Made by a program: the position numbers and the translations under genes. This document shows, in pieces, positions 7,836-16,446 of a stretch of 45,449 nt of DNA. Below the pieces are notes generated by a model. The model did no database searches. It saw nothing but the letters and a program-made list of their open reading frames with translations, and was not told the DNA's origin. Within the stretch, counting starts at the first letter, position 1. Each line of letters opens with the position of its first letter. The stretch comes from an uncultured Alphaproteobacteria bacterium. GTDB lineage: Bacteria; Pseudomonadota; Alphaproteobacteria; Methylaequorales; Methylaequoraceae. The stretch is from positions 1-45,449 of the forward strand of contig CACACI010000009.1 of the NCBI GenBank assembly GCA_902530985.1, read 5' to 3'.

Positions 7836-8791
7836 GTTTCTAAACCAAAAAAATATTTCTGCTCAAACTTTTTATATACAAAGTTTATTTCCTCAATGAA
7901 GGACTTTAGAAATTCATGCAAACCAATATCAGAAATCCTATTGGCATTTAAATTTTTCAATTTTTTATATATCGATCTAATCTTTTTTTTTGAAGTAGAA
8001 GTTTGTTTGTAAAATTTAGTTAATCTATCTAAATGATGATGAATTTTTTCTACAGAAAAAATTAACGATCTTGGACATGTCATGTTGAGAATTAAAAAAT
8101 CTAGAATTTTTATGTATGTTATTTCCTGTCCTCCATATGCCCACTGAAATGCTCTAAATGATGAAATTGATCTAAGCATTAGACTCCATTGAAAATTATC
8201 TATGTCGCTACCAACATAATTTATACTTGGAAGTAAGATAAAATATTTGACATTAATTATTCTAGCAGTGAAATCCGCCCTCTCAAAATAAGTTCCTAAT
8301 ATCAGAAAATCATAACCGTCATTAATGAGTTGAGTATTAAGTATTGTGCCACGTATCAAATTTACTTGTTTTTTTATCCATTCAATAATTTCGGGTAATT
8401 CTTTTAAGATATTTTTAGTATCTTTCATATTTTTGTCTAATTCGTGAAAGGAAGTATTAATTGCATTCCAAACCTCAAGAGTAACTGCAGTTCTTACCAT
8501 TCTGATATTTTCTCTTGCAGATGTTATGCAGTTTTTAACTGAGGACGGATTTTCTAGGTCAAAAAGTAAATAAAAAATAATTTGTTCTTTAGATATATTT
8601 TTATATTTTTTTAAATACTCATTTTTCATTCCTGATGTTTCTAAAATTGATTCCCATTCATTGTTGTAACCTGCTTCAGTGTTGGGAATCAAAGAAATCC
8701 TATAACCAACCTCTAATAGTCTAGCTAATGAGTCAGCTCGTTCGATATATCTAGCTGACCAAAATAAATTTTCTGCAGTTCTACTTAACAT
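7832..8791 (-). CDS. Alpha-E domain protein (formerly DUF403)
   Basis: This 319-residue, all-helical protein opens with LSRTAENLFWSARYIERADS, a hallmark N terminus of the Alpha-E family, and later carries ERADFTARIINVKY, a second characteristic helix. Biochemical function is not established for the family; it always travels with circularly permuted ATP-grasp and transglutaminase proteins and is thought to work with them in peptide ligation. It lies six bases after the ATP-grasp gene and overlaps the transglutaminase gene, the expected order. Confidence 0.88.
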   Translation of the reverse strand: MLSRTAENLFWSARYIERADSLARLLEVGYRISLIPNTEAGYNNEWESILETSGMKNEYLKKYKNISKEQIIFYLLFDLENPSSVKNCITSARENIRMVRTAVTLEVWNAINTSFHELDKNMKDTKNILKELPEIIEWIKKQVNLIRGTILNTQLINDGYDFLILGTYFERADFTARIINVKYFILLPSINYVGSDIDNFQWSLMLRSISSFRAFQWAYGGQEITYIKILDFLILNMTCPRSLIFSVEKIHHHLDRLTKFYKQTSTSKKKIRSIYKKLKNLNANRISDIGLHEFLKSFIEEINFVYKKFEQKYFFGLET

Positions 8792-8797
8792 AATTAA

Positions 8798-10219
8798 TTA
8801 TTCATTCAGTACCCAAGTATCTTTAACTCCACCTCCCTGAGATGAGTTAACTATCAATGAACCTTCTTTTAGTGCCACTCTTGTTAATCCGCCATTAACT
8901 AACTTTGTTTTATTAGCCCCAACCAAGCAAAATGGTCTTAGGTCAACATGTCTGGGTGATAATCTATTTTTATCAAAGATCGGAACCGATGATAATTCAA
9001 GAATAGGTTGTGCAATATAGTTTTCAGGATTTAATAGAATTTTTTTTCTAAAGTTTTCAATTTGTTTTTTTGACGATTTGCTACCAATCATTAAACCATA
9101 GCCACCTGAGCCGTGTACTTCTTTTACAACTAATTTGTTCAGATTGTTTAGAACATATTTCCTTTCATCATCTTTATAACATCTCCAAGTTTTTACGTTT
9201 TCTAATATGGGTTCTTCGCCTAAGTAGAATTTTATTATTTCAGGTAAATAAGAATAAATTGCTTTGTCATCAGCAATACCTGATCCAGGTGCAGAGCAAA
9301 TATTCACATTATCAGATTTGTAGGAATCAAATAGACCAGGGATTCCAATAAGTGAAGAGCTGTCAAAAGATATTGGGTCAATAAATCTGTCGTCAATTCT
9401 TCTATAGATAATATCTACTTTTTCTGGACCTCTAGTTGTTTTCATATATGTTATTGATTCATCAACAAAAAGATCAGTTCCTTGAACTAGTTCAACTCCC
9501 ATAAGGTCTGCAAGAAAACTATGTTCATAGTATGCACTATTTAATGAGCCAGGAGTAAGAATCACAACTTTTGGTTCTTTATTACACTTTTTTGGAGCTA
9601 AACTTTTTAAGACATCTAATAAGTAATGAGGATAGTTTTCTACTGTTTCAATTTTTAATTTTTCAAATAACTCTGGAAACATTCTCATCATTATTTCTCT
9701 ATTTTCAATCATATATGAAACGCCTGAAGGTGTTCGGCAATTATCTTCAAGAACTTTAAATATTTTTTCATCAACCCTTATAATATCTGACCCAATTATT
9801 GGACTATAAATCCTCTTTGGAACTTTAAATCCAACCATTTTGATCTCATATGCTGGATTTTTATAGATTAAGTTTTCAGGTATTATTTTTGCTTTTACAA
9901 TTTCACCAGAATTATAAATGTCATTTAAAAAGGCGTTAATAGCTAAAGCTCTTTGAACCACTCCATTTTTAATTTTTTTCCACTCAGTTCCAGAAATTAT
10001 TCTAGGAAACATGTCAAAAGGAATTAATCTTTCAGTTGAATCAAAATTATTATATACAGAAAATGTGATGCCAATCTTTTTAAAAAGATTTTCAGCTTCA
10101 TTTTTTTTTTTAACAATTATATTTTCTGGTAAAGATTTTGCCCAATCATATATTTTGTCATAAAATTTTCTAACTTTTAAGTTTTTATATACTTCATTAT
10201 ACATTTTCTTTTTACTCAT
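8798..10219 (-). CDS. Circularly permuted ATP-grasp protein
   Basis: A 473-residue member of the circularly permuted ATP-grasp type 2 family (former DUF404/DUF407). Visible signatures are IPFDMFPRIISGTEWKKIK near residue 67, a central VEDNCRTPSGVSYMIENR-like segment (VLEDNCRTPSGV), LTPGSLNSAYYEHSFLA, the ATP-binding loop VKEVHGSGGYGLMIG, and the C-terminal block RHVDLRPF with GGLTRVAL and NSSQGGGVKDTWVL. Members are predicted to ligate amino acids or peptides using ATP. It is the first gene of a four-gene minus-strand operon. The ATG at 10219 has no ribosome binding site; a stem-loop ends three bases before it. Confidence 0.9.
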   Translation of the reverse strand: MSKKKMYNEVYKNLKVRKFYDKIYDWAKSLPENIIVKKKNEAENLFKKIGITFSVYNNFDSTERLIPFDMFPRIISGTEWKKIKNGVVQRALAINAFLNDIYNSGEIVKAKIIPENLIYKNPAYEIKMVGFKVPKRIYSPIIGSDIIRVDEKIFKVLEDNCRTPSGVSYMIENREIMMRMFPELFEKLKIETVENYPHYLLDVLKSLAPKKCNKEPKVVILTPGSLNSAYYEHSFLADLMGVELVQGTDLFVDESITYMKTTRGPEKVDIIYRRIDDRFIDPISFDSSSLIGIPGLFDSYKSDNVNICSAPGSGIADDKAIYSYLPEIIKFYLGEEPILENVKTWRCYKDDERKYVLNNLNKLVVKEVHGSGGYGLMIGSKSSKKQIENFRKKILLNPENYIAQPILELSSVPIFDKNRLSPRHVDLRPFCLVGANKTKLVNGGLTRVALKEGSLIVNSSQGGGVKDTWVLNE

Positions 10220-10221
10220 TA

Positions 10222-10274
10222 TCGGAGTAGAAAGACAGCTGAATGCGTTCCTTCGGTGTCAAACCTACTTCCGA
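10222..10274 (-). promoter_or_regulatory. Structured leader hairpin before the ATP-grasp operon
   Basis: Read on the minus strand, TCGGAAGTAG (10274-10265) pairs with CTACTCCGA (10230-10222): nine pairs and one bulged A. The loop of about 34 bases has an inner GACA/TGTC stem. The 3' arm ends two bases before the start codon, so folding would hide it from the ribosome. Read on the plus strand the same DNA resembles an acceptor stem ending in CCA (to 10277). No known riboswitch class fits. Confidence 0.4.
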
Positions 10275-10431
10275 CCATAAAGGTTGAACGTTTAAATAGG
10301 TTATAACTTATATTTTTATAAATCAAGATGTTTATTTGCTTTGTGCGACTATATGTTTAAAATTTAAACTAGGCCCCCTTATATTTTCTCATTGATTGAT
10401 TTTTTCTCATAAAATATATTTATATATAAAA

Positions 10432-11256
10432 ATGAAATTTTTAATTTTTTCAGATCTCGATGGTACTTTTTTAAATAATGATACTTATTCTTTTGGTACA
10501 TTAAAAAATTATATAAATGAATTAGATCTTCAATTTGAAATCATATTTGTTTCAAGTAAAACATATGAGGAAATCGTTAAGGTTAAAAATAAAATAAATT
10601 TAAATTATCCATTTATAGTTGAGAATGGAGCATGTATTTTTTTTCCATTGAATTATTTTAAAGACAAATTAATAAATAAAAAATTTATTAAATATAAAAA
10701 ACATTTTGGTTTTAAATTATCGAAACTTGATCCTAAACTGTTAGTAAAATCACTAGACCATTTAAAAGAAAAATATAATTTTAGGTTTTATAATGATTTA
10801 TCAGAAAAAAAAATCAAAGAAATTACAAATTTAACAATTAATGATGTAAAGCTGAGTAAACTTAGAAAATTTACAAACCCAATTTATTGGGAAGATTCAT
10901 TAAAAAAAAAAAAGGATTTTAAGAATGAGATAAACTTGATTAATTCAAATTTTTCAGTTTTAGAAGGTGGAAGGTTTTTTCATGTTTCAGATAATTATGA
11001 TAAGGGATTGGCATTAAAAAAATTCTTAGAAATTAGAAATTCTTTAGAATCTTCATTTACAACAATTTCAATGGGAGATAGCGAAAATGATATACCAATG
11101 CTTGAACTAACAGATTTCGGCTGTATCATTAAATCAAAAACAAATATGAAATTTGTTTTAAAAAATAAAAAAATTTTTAAAAGCAAAATGATTGCTCCAG
11201 AAGGTTGGAAGGAATCATTAGAATATATTTTTAATAAGGAGATGAAAAATTTCTGA
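10432..11256 (+). CDS. Glucosyl/mannosyl-3-phosphoglycerate phosphatase
   Basis: A HAD-superfamily phosphatase of the mannosyl-3-phosphoglycerate phosphatase group, 274 residues. Motif I is FSDLDGTFL with nucleophile Asp8 and Asp10, and motif IV is MGDSENDIPML near residue 220; VSSKTYEEI is motif II-like. With the synthase next door the expected substrate is glucosyl-3-phosphoglycerate, giving glucosylglycerate. An upstream in-frame TTG at 10396 exists, but the family begins at MKFLIFSDLDG, so I place the start at 10432. That ATG has no ribosome binding site and sits in A/T-rich, -10-like sequence. The stop codon overlaps the start of the synthase. Confidence 0.85.
   Translation: MKFLIFSDLDGTFLNNDTYSFGTLKNYINELDLQFEIIFVSSKTYEEIVKVKNKINLNYPFIVENGACIFFPLNYFKDKLINKKFIKYKKHFGFKLSKLDPKLLVKSLDHLKEKYNFRFYNDLSEKKIKEITNLTINDVKLSKLRKFTNPIYWEDSLKKKKDFKNEINLINSNFSVLEGGRFFHVSDNYDKGLALKKFLEIRNSLESSFTTISMGDSENDIPMLELTDFGCIIKSKTNMKFVLKNKKIFKSKMIAPEGWKESLEYIFNKEMKNF
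11236..11241 (+). promoter_or_regulatory. Ribosome binding site that fixes an ATT start
   Basis: AAGGAG lies seven bases upstream of the ATT codon at 11249 and within the end of the phosphatase gene. The nearby ATG at 11242 belongs to the phosphatase frame and reaches its stop four codons later, and the ATG at 11268 is out of frame with the synthase. The site therefore supports initiation at ATT. Confidence 0.6.
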
Positions 11257-12463
11257 TTTCTATCAAAATGGAATTGTCGCTACCCTTCATAATTTTTCCA
11301 AACGAACAAGCGAGGATCTTGAAAATGAGATTTTAGAGTTTTCCAAATTTAGACCAATAACTTTAATCCTCCCATCACTATATTCCGAGCTAAAAGGAGT
11401 TGCACTTCCTAAGATAATAGATGAAATCAGCAAGGTAAAATATTTGCAAAACATAGTAATAGGTTTAGATAAAGCTAACGAAAAGGAGTTTATAGACGCC
11501 AAAAAATTTTTTTCAAAACTTCCACAAAAACATGAAATATTGTGGAATGATGGGCCTAATCTTAAGAAATTGGATAAAAAGTTATTAGATAACAATTTAG
11601 CTCCCCAAGAAATGGGTAAGGGAAGGAATGTTTGGTACTGTATGGGTTATATTTTGTCTTTAGGAAATACTGAGGCAGTTGCATTGCATGACTGTGATAT
11701 TATTACTTATGAAAAAGATTTGCTGTCAAGATTAGTTTATCCTGTTGCAAACCCAAAATTTAATTTTGACTTTTGCAAAGGTTATTATCCCAGGATTTCT
11801 AAAAACAAAGTCAAAGGAAGAGTTTCAAGATTATTGGTTACACCTTTATTAAGAGCCTTAGAAAAAACAATTGGTAACAATGAGTTTATTTCTTTCATTG
11901 ATTCATTTCGTTATCCACTTGCAGGAGAATTTTCATTTAGAAGAAGAGTTCTAAAAGATATAAGAATTCCATATGATTGGGGCCTGGAAATTGGAGTTTT
12001 ATCAGAGATGTTTAGAAATTATGCTGGAAATAGATTGTGTCAGGTAGACATTGCAGATAATTATGATCACAAACATCAAGAAATATCTATTGATGACAAA
12101 ACAAAGGGATTGTCCAAAATGTCTATTGACATAATCAAAGTTTTAATAAGAAAGCTTGCTTCTCAAGGTGAAATATTTTCTATGTCAATTTTTAGATCAT
12201 TAAAAGCGACATATTTCCGTGAAGCACTAGATTTTGTGCAAATTTATAAAAAAGATGCAATGATGAATTCTTTTGAGATTGACGTTCATGAGGAAGAGTC
12301 TGCTGTTGAGTTGTTCGCACGAAATATAATGGAAGCGGGCGAAGTTTTTTTAGATTCTCCTATGGAATCTCCCAATATACCTACATGGAACAGAGTTGAT
12401 ACAGCATTTCCAAATTTCTTAGCTGAATTAAAGTTAGCTGTAGAATTAGATAATAAAGACTAA
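11249..12463 (+). CDS. gpgS: Glucosyl-3-phosphoglycerate synthase, ATT start
   Basis: The enzyme joins glucose from an NDP-glucose donor to 3-phosphoglycerate, the first step to glucosylglycerate, a compatible solute. From the ATT at 11249 the frame encodes (I/M)SDFYQNGIVATLHNF and then ITLILPSLYSELKGVALPKI, the typical N terminus of GpgS. The first in-frame ATG, at 11444, would remove 65 conserved residues. The GT-A metal-binding motif is HDCDI (Asp148, Asp150), with later blocks SFRYPLAGEFSFRR and WGLEIGVLSE. Full length is 404 residues, normal for the family. No ATG, GTG or TTG is available in frame between the upstream stop (11243) and 11444. It overlaps the phosphatase by eight bases. 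Confidence 0.88.
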   Translation: MSDFYQNGIVATLHNFSKRTSEDLENEILEFSKFRPITLILPSLYSELKGVALPKIIDEISKVKYLQNIVIGLDKANEKEFIDAKKFFSKLPQKHEILWNDGPNLKKLDKKLLDNNLAPQEMGKGRNVWYCMGYILSLGNTEAVALHDCDIITYEKDLLSRLVYPVANPKFNFDFCKGYYPRISKNKVKGRVSRLLVTPLLRALEKTIGNNEFISFIDSFRYPLAGEFSFRRRVLKDIRIPYDWGLEIGVLSEMFRNYAGNRLCQVDIADNYDHKHQEISIDDKTKGLSKMSIDIIKVLIRKLASQGEIFSMSIFRSLKATYFREALDFVQIYKKDAMMNSFEIDVHEEESAVELFARNIMEAGEVFLDSPMESPNIPTWNRVDTAFPNFLAELKLAVELDNKD

Positions 12464-12473
12464 TCTTTTTTTT

Positions 12474-14201
12474 ATGAAAAAATTAGGATCTGAAATTATT
12501 GAAAATTACCTTAGTGGGATATATAAAAATCTTTCATTGAAAGAAATTAGTAAATTATCGAGAGAAATAGGAAAAATTTTTTCAAATGATTTTAAAAAAA
12601 AGTCTCAAAACATTTTGTGGAGTGAAAAAGATTTCTTTTTGATCACTTATGTAGATTCAATAATAAAAAAAAAACAGAAAAATTTCACTACTCTTAATTC
12701 TTTTTTAAATAAATATTGCAAGGATTTTAATTTTCTTCATTTACTACCATTTTTCCCATCTTCATCTGATGATGGTTTTGCTATTATTGATTATGAAAAA
12801 ATAGACAATCAACATGGTGAATGGAAAGATTTTAAGAAAATATCGTCAAATTTTAAGATTATGATTGATTTAGTCATTAATCATTGTTCATCTACCAATT
12901 ATTTATTTAAAAATTTTCTTAAAAATCATGAACCAGGGTCAGATTATTTTATTTTTAGTAAAAAGGAATTTAAAGGTTTATCGAAAGTTGTAAGACCAAG
13001 AACATCAAAGTTATCAAGAGAAATAACAATGGATGGAAGAAAAGGTTTTGTTTGGTGTACATTTAGTCATGATCAAGTAGATTTTAATTTTAAAAATCCA
13101 AAAGTTTTAATTCTTTTTTTTAAAATTATTAAATTTTATATAGATAATGGCGCTGCAGTATTGAGATTAGATGCTGTAGCCTTTCTCTGGAAAGAAATTG
13201 GAACTAAGTGTATCAATCTTCCGGAAACACATGGTATAGTGAGGTTGATTAGGCTTTTGGTTGAAAAGTATTCACCAAATTCAATGATCATTACCGAAAC
13301 AAATATTCCAAGTGACGAAAATTTAAGTTATTTTGGTAATAATAATGAAGCCCACTGTATTTATAATTTTTCTTTAGCCCCTTTATTAATACATGCAATT
13401 ATTTCAGGAAGTAGTTTTTATCTGAAAAAGTGGTCACGAAGCATGCCTCCTGCTCAGATCGGAAATGCTTATCTAAATTTCCTATCAACTCATGATGGTA
13501 TTGGGATGCGTCCCTTAGAGGGTATTGTGCCTGAAATAAAACTAAATAAATTTTTTAAGACCCTTCAAAAATCAGGTGCTTATCTTTCTTATAGATCATC
13601 TAATAAAGAAGAGAATGTTTATGAAGTTAACACCACATTATTGGATGCGTTTTCTCAAACTTATGATGGAAAAGATAGTTACAAATTAAAAAGGTTTATT
13701 TTATCGCATGAAATTTTATTTTCTATGGAAGGCATACCAGCTGTTTATATTCAAAACCTTGTTGGTTCGAAGAATGACATTAAAAAATTCAAAAAAACAA
13801 AATCCTATAGATCTATTAATAGAAAGAATTGGGAATTTAATAATCTTATTAAAAAACTTAAAACTTCATCTTCTATTAATAGTAAAATCTATAAAGCTCT
13901 GCTAAGACTTATTTTGTTGAGAAAAAAACAACCTGCTTTTCATCCAAATGCAACCCAGTTTACATTACAATTAGAAGATCATTTTTTTGGTATCTGGAGG
14001 CAAAGTATTGATAGAAGTCAGAGTATTTTTTGTGTAAGTAACTTAACTAAATATAAAAAAAAATTCTTTTTACATGATATTAATCTAATTTCTACAGATA
14101 AATGGTTTGATATATTAAGAAAAAAAAGAATATCTAAAATAGATAGTGAAATTAATTTACTTCCATATCAAAGTATTTGGATAACCAATAAAATAATATG
14201 A
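12474..14201 (+). CDS. GH13 phosphorylase, probably glucosylglycerate phosphorylase
   Basis: A 575-residue member of the sucrose-phosphorylase-like glycoside hydrolase family 13 (subfamily 18 type). The N-terminal LPFFPSSSDDGFAIIDY, the nucleophile Asp233 in LRLDAVAF, acid/base Glu275 in ITETNI and Asp341 in STHDGIGM are all present, so it should be active. Family members split sucrose, glucosylglycerate or related glucosides with phosphate to yield glucose 1-phosphate. Placement ten bases after gpgS makes glucosylglycerate the most likely substrate, giving the cell a way to recover the solute. Sucrose phosphorylase remains possible because I cannot read specificity from the loops. Confidence 0.82.
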   Translation: MKKLGSEIIENYLSGIYKNLSLKEISKLSREIGKIFSNDFKKKSQNILWSEKDFFLITYVDSIIKKKQKNFTTLNSFLNKYCKDFNFLHLLPFFPSSSDDGFAIIDYEKIDNQHGEWKDFKKISSNFKIMIDLVINHCSSTNYLFKNFLKNHEPGSDYFIFSKKEFKGLSKVVRPRTSKLSREITMDGRKGFVWCTFSHDQVDFNFKNPKVLILFFKIIKFYIDNGAAVLRLDAVAFLWKEIGTKCINLPETHGIVRLIRLLVEKYSPNSMIITETNIPSDENLSYFGNNNEAHCIYNFSLAPLLIHAIISGSSFYLKKWSRSMPPAQIGNAYLNFLSTHDGIGMRPLEGIVPEIKLNKFFKTLQKSGAYLSYRSSNKEENVYEVNTTLLDAFSQTYDGKDSYKLKRFILSHEILFSMEGIPAVYIQNLVGSKNDIKKFKKTKSYRSINRKNWEFNNLIKKLKTSSSINSKIYKALLRLILLRKKQPAFHPNATQFTLQLEDHFFGIWRQSIDRSQSIFCVSNLTKYKKKFFLHDINLISTDKWFDILRKKRISKIDSEINLLPYQSIWITNKII

Positions 14202-14338
14202 GATTTTATTTTTAGAATATAATGTCAGGAGTTTAAATTTTTTTAGCCAGTGGTTTATTAATATTCATAATTCAATAGAATTTAAATTTTTAATTATTTA
14301 ACATTATAAACTTTATTGTTGTGTTAGGATGAAAAAAA

Positions 14339-15127
14339 ATGGGTGAAATAAACGACGAAAGAATTAATAAACTAAGGTCTTCAATTCATGAATTAAGGGT
14401 TTTCTTGAATTATTCAAATTCAATGAAAAGAAGAAATGATATAAAGACTGAAGAGAAAGTTGAAAATAAGGAGTTCAATAAAGATAAGATTTTAAAGATA
14501 GATTTAAAAAATAAATCCAATAGGAATGATAGTTCTTCAAAAAGTTCTAAATTAAAAAAAGAAAAGAATAATAAAAAAGTTAAACATGAAAAATTAAATA
14601 AGAATAACAATTCCTCCAATAAAACTGATGACAAAGTTACAGTTTTACCAGGAGAGTGTGTTGTAAACCAAGGTGAACAAGGTAAGTCAGCTTTTTTAAT
14701 TATTTCTGGATCATTTAATGTGGAAATAGACAAGAAAGTAGTTGGTTCAATGTCTACAGGTGATATTTTTGGAGAACTTAGTTTAATTTTAGGGGAAAAA
14801 AGAAAAGCCACTGTTAGAGCTATTTCAGGGTCTGAAGTTGTAGAGATAAATCCATCTTTTTTAAAAGAATACCTTTTATCTTCAAATACAAATACAGAAA
14901 AGGTAAACAATTCTAGATTAGAAACACAAAAAGTAATTAAAGAACTATCTGTAGAACTTGGAAAAAAGAAAAATCAAAAACTATCAATGAAAATTGATAA
15001 ATTAAGTGAAATAATAAAAGATGAAACTAATATTATAAAATCTTTGGCTATTCAACTTCACAAAAGATTATCTAAAATGATTTCTGATGCAGAAAAAAAA
15101 CAAAAAATTTTAGAAATGAATAATTAG
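14339..15127 (+). CDS. Cyclic-nucleotide-binding domain protein without DNA-binding domain
   Basis: A 262-residue protein in three parts: a lysine-, asparagine- and serine-rich, probably disordered N terminus (to about 98); a cyclic-nucleotide-binding domain (about 99-180) with PGECVVNQGEQGKSAFLIISG and the phosphate-binding cassette GELSLILGEKRKATVRA, retaining the key Glu and Arg; and a C-terminal helical segment, probably coiled coil. There is no helix-turn-helix, so it is not a Crp-type regulator. It could be a sensor or scaffold. AGGA about eight bases before the ATG supports the start. It is convergent with the exporter gene. Confidence 0.78.
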   Translation: MGEINDERINKLRSSIHELRVFLNYSNSMKRRNDIKTEEKVENKEFNKDKILKIDLKNKSNRNDSSSKSSKLKKEKNNKKVKHEKLNKNNNSSNKTDDKVTVLPGECVVNQGEQGKSAFLIISGSFNVEIDKKVVGSMSTGDIFGELSLILGEKRKATVRAISGSEVVEINPSFLKEYLLSSNTNTEKVNNSRLETQKVIKELSVELGKKKNQKLSMKIDKLSEIIKDETNIIKSLAIQLHKRLSKMISDAEKKQKILEMNN

Positions 15128-15146
15128 CTAAAAAAAATAATTATTC
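15118..15146. terminator. Bidirectional hairpin across two stop codons
   Basis: GAATAATTA (15118-15126) and TAATTATTC (15138-15146) form a perfect nine-base inverted repeat around GCT and eight A residues. It spans the stop codons of both convergent genes. The A-run in the loop leaves no T-run after either arm, so it may block convergent transcription or protect mRNA ends rather than act as a classical terminator. Confidence 0.4.
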
Positions 15147-16301
15147 GAAAAAGTACATGTAACTATAAGCAATTAGAATCGCTGGCAGACCACTGTAAAA
15201 GGTAGCATAAATGGCAGCTTTAGGTGCTAGCGCAATAGCAGGAAAAAGAGCATCACCATCGTTTGATATCGCATTTCCAATTTCAGCAGAAAATGGGATA
15301 TAACCATTTAAATAAAATGTTGTAATGACAATCTGAGGACCACATCCAGGAATAAATCCAAACAAAATGGCAATTAGTGGAATAAAAATGTTCCAAACTT
15401 GGAATAAAGATTTTAAGTCAATATCACTAAAATAAAGAAGCAACTCATAAAATAAAAATCCACATACAACCCAAGTTGTTACAAAATTTGTGACATCAAT
15501 TACTCTTGATAGAAAATTTCTTGATTTTTCTGTTGAACATTGAAAATCACTTAATGGATTTAAAGTCCACATAAAAATCGAGATAATAGCACCAATTGAA
15601 CCAATCAATTCTGCACTATTAAAGTTTTTTAAAATTGTAAATTTATGGATATCAAATTGAAAAGCTGACATTACTCCAAAAACAAAACCAGGAAAAAAAA
15701 TAATAAGCCAAATATAATTTAATCTAGATATGAATGTGCGCTCTATTTTTTCGAATTCTACTTTGAAATTCTTTTTAACTTTCAAATAATTGCTATGATG
15801 ACAAAAGTCAACTAAGTAACCAGTAATAATACCTGTTGTACATGCAATCATAAATATATGCATTCCATCAATTGGACTCTGTGATAATAGAAGAAAAGCA
15901 GCATCTCCCATTGTTGAGGTTAGTACAGCTACTAATGAACCAAAGCTTATTCTTCCTTGAATAAATTGAGTAACTACAATTATTGCACCACCACAACCTG
16001 GAAGAGCACCTAATAGGGTTGAGATGGGTACATGAAACTTCTTTGTTTTTTTTAAAAACCTTTCTACATTAAAACCTGTTAATACATCTAGTCCTATAAA
16101 AAGAAATAATGTAAAACCAACGAAAACTGACACTTGTAAGTAGGCATCGACTAGAACTTGACGGACAATTAATCCGATTTCTGAAGATTGAAATGAAAAA
16201 GACAAAATTAAGAAGCCCAGAAGACATTTTTTTATTAGTCTGGCATCATTGGCTATAAATATAGCTTTATTGTTTTTTATAACTGAAAAGAGTGCATTCA
16301 T
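15141..16301 (-). CDS. Putative 10-TM heavy-metal exporter (ArsP_2-like)
   Basis: A 386-residue membrane protein with about ten helices in two similar halves. Each half carries a Pro-Gly-Cys-Gly motif: PGCGG at 101-105 and PGCGP near 318-322, with DGDALFPAIALAPKAA in the second half and TMGDAAFLLL in the first. This fits the family called putative 10TM heavy-metal exporter or putative manganese transporter. The paired cysteines suggest a thiol-binding metal or metalloid, but the ion cannot be read from sequence. The gene is monocistronic, and its upstream gap of 145 bases holds no metal riboswitch I can recognise. Confidence 0.75.
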   Translation of the reverse strand: MNALFSVIKNNKAIFIANDARLIKKCLLGFLILSFSFQSSEIGLIVRQVLVDAYLQVSVFVGFTLFLFIGLDVLTGFNVERFLKKTKKFHVPISTLLGALPGCGGAIIVVTQFIQGRISFGSLVAVLTSTMGDAAFLLLSQSPIDGMHIFMIACTTGIITGYLVDFCHHSNYLKVKKNFKVEFEKIERTFISRLNYIWLIIFFPGFVFGVMSAFQFDIHKFTILKNFNSAELIGSIGAIISIFMWTLNPLSDFQCSTEKSRNFLSRVIDVTNFVTTWVVCGFLFYELLLYFSDIDLKSLFQVWNIFIPLIAILFGFIPGCGPQIVITTFYLNGYIPFSAEIGNAISNDGDALFPAIALAPKAAIYATFYSGLPAILIAYSYMYFFE

Positions 16302-16446
16302 GAAATTTTATTTTTATATATTAAAGGTATTAAAAAAAAATTCAATGATCTAATTAAGAACTATTCTAAATTAATTATTTTTTATGTTATTTCTTTTCTT
16401 CTTTTATTCCAATAATTTGATATAAAGTTTTTTTGTACTTAAATTT

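Noticed and set aside
10222-10277. A glycine riboswitch, suggested by a CACCGAAGGA stretch in the leader.
   Set aside because: The conserved CUCUCAGG half and the second helix are absent, and the element is too short.
10396-10431. TTG at 10396 as the start of the phosphatase.
   Set aside because: It adds 12 residues not found in the family and has no ribosome binding site.
11444-11446. ATG as the start of gpgS.
   Set aside because: It removes 65 residues that match the family N terminus, and a strong ribosome binding site precedes the ATT at 11249.
15141-16301. A manganese riboswitch-regulated manganese exporter.
   Set aside because: I found no yybP-ykoY-type element in the upstream gap, and the transported ion cannot be read from the sequence.
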